From NCBI GenBank assembly GCA_000375685.1, contig AQVQ01000007.1, positions 1-34,509 of the forward strand: DNA of 34,509 nt, written 5' to 3'. The position numbers and the translations under genes were made by a program. A model generated the notes under the pieces. That model had not been told where the DNA came from. It saw only the letters and a program-made list of their open reading frames with translations, and made no database searches. The DNA comes from a crenarchaeote SCGC AAA261-N23 (GTDB lineage: Archaea > Thermoproteota > Thermoprotei > Gearchaeales > Gearchaeaceae). Below, piece by piece: positions 29,877 to 34,509 of this stretch (the stretch's first letter is position 1; every line of letters begins with the position of its first letter).

Positions 29877-30415
29877 TATAATTTATCTTTTCCTTTTGCT
29901 AATTCTAATATTTTTTCTATTATTTGTATGTACTTGTTTAGCTTATCTATTACATGTTGATTTTTTTTGTGGAGCATAACCATTCCACATTCATCATAGG
30001 GACATATAAAATTGTATTGTAATGCTTCTTCTTCTGTAAATAGTTTTTTATGCTTAGGACATTCATAAAAACTGTGTGAAAGCTCATATTGTAATCTTAC
30101 TTTTAGCTTTTTATCCAAGATATATTTTAGCCTATCGTATATGATTTTGTTGAAGTTTTCATATTTGAAGTTTATATGGTAAATATACCAACTTGTTCTT
30201 TCGTCTCTCTCTTTTTTAAAATCTATCAAACCTAATTCATGCATGTCGTATAAAATCTTCCTTATTACGCTTAATTTCATGTCCGTTTTTTTAGTAAGCC
30301 ATTCTTCTGTTGCATCACTTTTTTCTAAGATAGCTAAAGCTATCTTACTTGCCTCAGGTCTTAAAAGGAGCCTGATGACCTTATCAATATATCTTTTTTC
30401 TTCAGATGAAACCAT
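29876..30415 (-). CDS. tfe: Transcription factor E (TFE alpha) (right arm copy)
   Basis: Translation identical to 15720-16259. Confidence 0.92.
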   Translation of the reverse strand: MVSSEEKRYIDKVIRLLLRPEASKIALAILEKSDATEEWLTKKTDMKLSVIRKILYDMHELGLIDFKKERDERTSWYIYHINFKYENFNKIIYDRLKYILDKKLKVRLQYELSHSFYECPKHKKLFTEEEALQYNFICPYDECGMVMLHKKNQHVIDKLNKYIQIIEKILELAKGKDKL

Positions 30416-30452
30416 TTAGATATGTATTTTTATAACCTTTTAATTAACTTAA

Positions 30453-30932
30453 CTAGTCTCCATCTTTTATATCAAGTACATCAGCAACTGTAATGTCTGA
30501 TTTTGAAGCTTTTTTCTCAGCGTATTCAACATTGGATTCTATTTCAATCAAGTTTATTTTTAAAAAACGCTCGAGCTTTTTAGCAAGATCTATAGTAGGC
30601 TTCATTTTTCCTGCTTCTATTTTCTTTATTATTGAGAGTTTTTCTCCCACAGAAGAAGCTAGAATATCCTGAGTTATTCCCAAATTCTCCCTTGCTTTTC
30701 TTATAACTTCAGCATAATCTTCTCTTACGTTTACCTCAGGTATATTGGTTGTAATTACTTTCTTGGGCTTAATAAAATTTGAAACCGGTTTAGGTTTTGC
30801 TTGCTTATTATCTACGAAGCTTGCAGGCTTACCAAATCTTTTACAATCATCACAAACAATTAGTTTAGCCTTCCCTATTATAATTATGTTTCTATTCACT
30901 AACCTCTTTCCACAAATTTCGCAGCTCAACAA
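30453..30932 (-). CDS. Archaeal MBF1 (right arm copy)
   Basis: Translation identical to 15203-15682. Confidence 0.92.
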   Translation of the reverse strand: MLSCEICGKRLVNRNIIIIGKAKLIVCDDCKRFGKPASFVDNKQAKPKPVSNFIKPKKVITTNIPEVNVREDYAEVIRKARENLGITQDILASSVGEKLSIIKKIEAGKMKPTIDLAKKLERFLKINLIEIESNVEYAEKKASKSDITVADVLDIKDGD

Positions 30933-31053
30933 GTATTAAATACTCAAATAAGAAAATATACTTTACAGCTATTGAAAGCCTTGTCCTTAATTTAAAGAGA
31001 AAGTTAGTAGTTTTGCTTACGCTTTATTTCTTATTTTCAGAATAATATATTTA

Positions 31054-31530
31054 ATGAGTTTAGACCCTTACAGAATACTAAAAAGAATTGCAGATTACCA
31101 GTTCGGAATGGGTGCAGGCGAGGCCTTATTTCCTGCAGGCTTGCAAAATAGAATGGAAATTAAATACTCAAAAAAGACAGGAAAGATAAAATACGTCTTT
31201 CTAGATAAAAAACCTTATCTTACATTGAGATCATCTGATGGATTCATAGTCCCAAGTATAGAAGCTGCTAAAAATTTGATCAAATACATGAATAATTTTC
31301 AGTATGTAGTTCAAGTTGATAATAGTTCTATCAGTTTAATCAAAGATTTAAGGAAAGTTTTAGTAAAGCATGTAAAGAAAGTTGAACCTAAATTGGAGGC
31401 AGGTAGCGAAGTTATCATAGTGGATGAAAATAATAATGTAATAGGAGTTGGGAGGACTGTTTTGAGCGGAGAGGAAATGATGGTTATGAAGAGAGGCACT
31501 GCGGTCAAGATTAGGAAACTAGCCATATGA
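31054..31530 (+). CDS. PUA-domain protein (right arm copy)
   Basis: Translation identical to 14605-15081. Confidence 0.8.
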   Translation: MSLDPYRILKRIADYQFGMGAGEALFPAGLQNRMEIKYSKKTGKIKYVFLDKKPYLTLRSSDGFIVPSIEAAKNLIKYMNNFQYVVQVDNSSISLIKDLRKVLVKHVKKVEPKLEAGSEVIIVDENNNVIGVGRTVLSGEEMMVMKRGTAVKIRKLAI

Positions 31531-31632
31531 TAAAAAAATACACATGTTTTGAAGTTATTATACATTAAAAAAGAATCGATTGAATAGATAATATAATGTA
31601 TAAAATAATAGCTAATATACAAAAAAATTAAG

Positions 31633-32079
<447 letters not shown>

Positions 32080-32108
32080 TTAATAGCTAATTTATCAATT
32101 AGTTAATC

Positions 32109-32471
32109 ATGTATCGTAGAGGAATGAACAGAGAAACTATTAGAATGCTACAGAGAATGGGCGTTTCTTTTCAGAACTTGGAAAATGTTGAAGAAGTAAA
32201 CATAAAATTTAAAGATAAAACTCTGAGGCTAATAAACCCTCAGGTGATGATAACCAACGTAAGCGGACAGAAAATATACCAAATATTTGCTGAATCAGAA
32301 GAAGAAATAAAAGAAGAAAGAAAAGCATCAGAATATAAACCTACAGAGGAAGATGTAAACTTGGTTATGGAAAAAGCTGGTGTATCTAAAGAAGAAGCTG
32401 AACAGGCTTTAAAAGAGACAGAAGGAGATATTGCTTCAGCCATATTATTAGCCCAAGCTAGAAAGAAATGA
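32109..32471 (+). CDS. nac: Archaeal alpha-NAC (right arm copy)
   Basis: Translation identical to 13664-14026. Confidence 0.92.
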   Translation: MYRRGMNRETIRMLQRMGVSFQNLENVEEVNIKFKDKTLRLINPQVMITNVSGQKIYQIFAESEEEIKEERKASEYKPTEEDVNLVMEKAGVSKEEAEQALKETEGDIASAILLAQARKK

Positions 32472-32999
32472 TGCTATTTTTTCATTAAAGATTATGATGC
32501 ATGGGTAGGAATAACAGCATGCAACATAAACAAAGATAATATAACAAATCTAATAAATGCTATAGCTAATAAAAATGAAGATAGCACAGAAATTTTACAA
32601 GTAGTAAATTTAAATCGAATAGTTTCCTTAAGACAAATTCTATCTTCAATATATAGGACTTACAGGTCATTTGAAAGGAAAAGAAACATAGCTAAGGATA
32701 AATCTGTTGAAGTACTGCTAAGATTGACTGGGAAAAGGCAAATTTTTGAAGCAATCTCGATAATAGGTGTAAATAAAGATACAGATAAAGTTATAATATT
32801 CGCTTGCGACAAGGATAAATCTAAAGTAATAAGAAAAATTGAAAATTTGGTCAAAAATAACGAGCTTAAAGTAATAGATGAGGAAATAAATTCTTTTGAG
32901 AAAAGAAAAGAAGAATTAATTAAAATTTATAATTTAAAAACAAACGATATTGAAAAAGAAACGCTTACCAAAATTTCAAGTGTTGACTGGTATTATTGA
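32468..32999 (+). pseudogene. Cgi121-like KEOPS subunit with apparent 5' frameshift (right arm copy)
   Basis: ATG at 32468 overlaps the NAC TGA. ATG ATG CTA TTT TTT CAT TAA stops early; deleting one T of the T6 run at 32477-32482 gives MMLFFIKDYDAWVGITACN... in frame to 32999. Confidence 0.75.
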
Positions 33000-33562
33000 T
33001 TTTTATCTTCTCCAGTTATTTCTTTAACGCTTCTTTCCCTTGCTTTGTGTAAAGAAAATACTTGATCTCTCTTTAAAACTGAAACTCCTGCTATCTTACC
33101 TATTATTTCAATCAATACTTCGTAATCGTATTTAGTAAGGTCTACCTTCCTTTTTATCCTCTCAGCAGTCTTGAAGATTATTTCCTTTGAATTCAAAGGT
33201 GAGGAACGATTATTAACGGTTATCCTGTAAGTTGAATTTTCTTCAATTTTTTCGGATAAAAATTCGGCAGCGTCTGCAATTTTTTCATAATCAGCTTCAA
33301 CTATGATTTCAAGAGGAATAACTTTCAGTATATATCTTATGCTCCAGATATTTTCTTTTGAATAGTTTATGAAATCTTCTAAGCATTTAATTGGATCAAA
33401 ATTTGTTTTTAAAATAAGAATTCCAGGTAAGCCAACTTTTTCTACTTCAAACTCCCTGTAATTCAACTGAGACAAAATATACCAAGCTTCTTGAGCACAA
33501 TCATCCTCTCTTCCCTTATAAGTTGTAACCAGTAAGCCTTTCTGATAATTTTTAAAGTTCAT
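32993..33562 (-). CDS. THUMP-domain protein (right arm copy)
   Basis: Translation identical to 12573-13142. Confidence 0.75.
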   Translation of the reverse strand: MNFKNYQKGLLVTTYKGREDDCAQEAWYILSQLNYREFEVEKVGLPGILILKTNFDPIKCLEDFINYSKENIWSIRYILKVIPLEIIVEADYEKIADAAEFLSEKIEENSTYRITVNNRSSPLNSKEIIFKTAERIKRKVDLTKYDYEVLIEIIGKIAGVSVLKRDQVFSLHKARERSVKEITGEDKNQ

Positions 33563-33563
33563 T

Positions 33564-33953
33564 TCAAGATGTATAATCCTTATAAAGCAAAATAATTTTA
33601 TTAGTATCGAGAAATTTTTTAGCTATTGTTTCTTTCTTTCTTATGTACTTTATTTTCGAATAAAACAAAGGCATATTAAAGGCTTCTATTGCTATTTTTA
33701 CGAAATAATTCTTAATTTCTGATTTTCTAGGATTTTTTATGATTTTCCTAAATCTTTTATCCAATTTCCTCTTAGTACTAGGTAATGAATAATACACTTT
33801 ATCCTTATTGCTAAGCATTTTTGGATCGAAATATCCTTCATAAAACTTTCCATCTTGTTCAAAAACTAGCTCTACTTTCCTTTTCTTTTTTATTAAAGAT
33901 AGGAAAACTTCATAGCCCTTCCTATTGGTCTCATCTACCCAAATTAATATCAT
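33564..33953 (-). CDS. Hypothetical basic protein (right arm copy)
   Basis: Translation identical to 12182-12571. Confidence 0.6.
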   Translation of the reverse strand: MILIWVDETNRKGYEVFLSLIKKKRKVELVFEQDGKFYEGYFDPKMLSNKDKVYYSLPSTKRKLDKRFRKIIKNPRKSEIKNYFVKIAIEAFNMPLFYSKIKYIRKKETIAKKFLDTNKIILLYKDYTS

Positions 33954-34016
33954 GGAAATATTTATTAATTTACGAAATGCTTATAAGCCTTTAATATTAA
34001 ATAAATTAAAGCAAAA

Positions 34017-34094
34017 ATGGAGGAAGAATTTGAAGAATTAGAGGAATTTGAAGAATTAGAGGAACTAGAAGAGCTGGAGGAATTTGAAGAATAA
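34017..34094 (+). CDS. Acidic repeat micro-ORF, 25 aa (right arm copy)
   Basis: Mirror of 12041-12118. Confidence 0.45.
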   Translation: MEEEFEELEEFEELEELEELEEFEE

Positions 34095-34129
34095 TTTTTA
34101 AATTCCATCTAATATTTTTAATCTATCCA

Positions 34130-34387
34130 ATGGAGTTTTGCAGTAAATGTGGGGGAGTAATGATACCAGAAAAAAGAAAATCATACGTAGTTTTTGTATG
34201 CAAAAACTGTGGCCATACAAAAAAGGCAACGAAACAAACCAAAGTTATTGTTCCTAAGAAGCAAACCTCTAAGAGATCTAAAGAAATAGCTGTATCTTCA
34301 CCTGAAGAAGTAAAAACGAGGGAAGAAGAAAAACTTTTATTAGAGGAGCTTTACAAGGATTCATTGGAATACTTTGAAAGTAGCTAG
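34130..34387 (+). CDS. TFS/RpoM-like N-ribbon protein (right arm copy)
   Basis: Translation identical to 11748-12005. Confidence 0.65.
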   Translation: MEFCSKCGGVMIPEKRKSYVVFVCKNCGHTKKATKQTKVIVPKKQTSKRSKEIAVSSPEEVKTREEEKLLLEELYKDSLEYFESS

Positions 34388-34509
34388 TAAAATAAGAATA
34401 GCAATAGTTGAAAGGGAATACTGTAAATCGAATGAATGTAACTTTGAATGTAATAGATTTTGTCCTATTGTAAGGGCTGGAAACAACATAGTATGGTTAG
34501 ATGAACAAG
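34374..34509 (+). CDS. ABCE1/Rli1 N-terminal fragment (right arm copy, cut by window end)
   Basis: TTG start mirrors 11761; KVASKIRIAIVEREYCKSNECNFECNRFCPIVRAGNNIVWLDEQ. Confidence 0.9.
   Translation, partial: MKVASKIRIAIVEREYCKSNECNFECNRFCPIVRAGNNIVWLDEQ

Overview
AT-rich archaeal chromosomal window, crenarchaeal/Sulfolobales-like in gene content. It encodes ABCE1/Rli1, FBP aldolase/phosphatase, TFE, MBF1, alpha-NAC, Cgi121, PAC2, archaeal pilus motor genes and a tRNA-Val. From left to right: (i) a truncated TnpB/IS605-type element running off the left edge (about 1-850); (ii) a single-copy block with a NUDIX-like gene, an S9 peptidase, a type II/IV secretion ATPase plus two half-size TadC/FlaJ-like genes, a frameshifted PAC2 gene, DUF72, tpiA and fbp; (iii) a large inverted duplication, with arms at 11626-18080 and 28055-34509. 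The arm coordinates mirror exactly (left + right = 46135), all paired ORFs are identical, and the right arm is cut by the window edge. The arms carry the Rli1 N-terminus, a TFS-like zinc ribbon, an acidic micro-ORF, a THUMP protein, Cgi121, alpha-NAC, a TnpB relic, a PUA protein, aMBF1, TFE, tRNA-Val(UAC), TenA and an Xaa-Pro peptidase. (iv) The unique loop between the arms (18081-28054) carries a LIV-type ABC transporter, a cation/H+ antiporter, an MHS-type MFS transporter and two M14-type deacylases. The main signals are the inverted repeat, whose left junction cuts genes (real flip-capable structure or MDA/assembly chimera), two conserved genes broken by +1 shifts in homopolymers (PAC2, Cgi121), a TnpB 3' relic that keeps a GC-rich omega-RNA-like end, and a 25-aa E-E-[L/F] repeat micro-ORF. 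I cannot identify a clearly novel defence or other system from the sequence alone.
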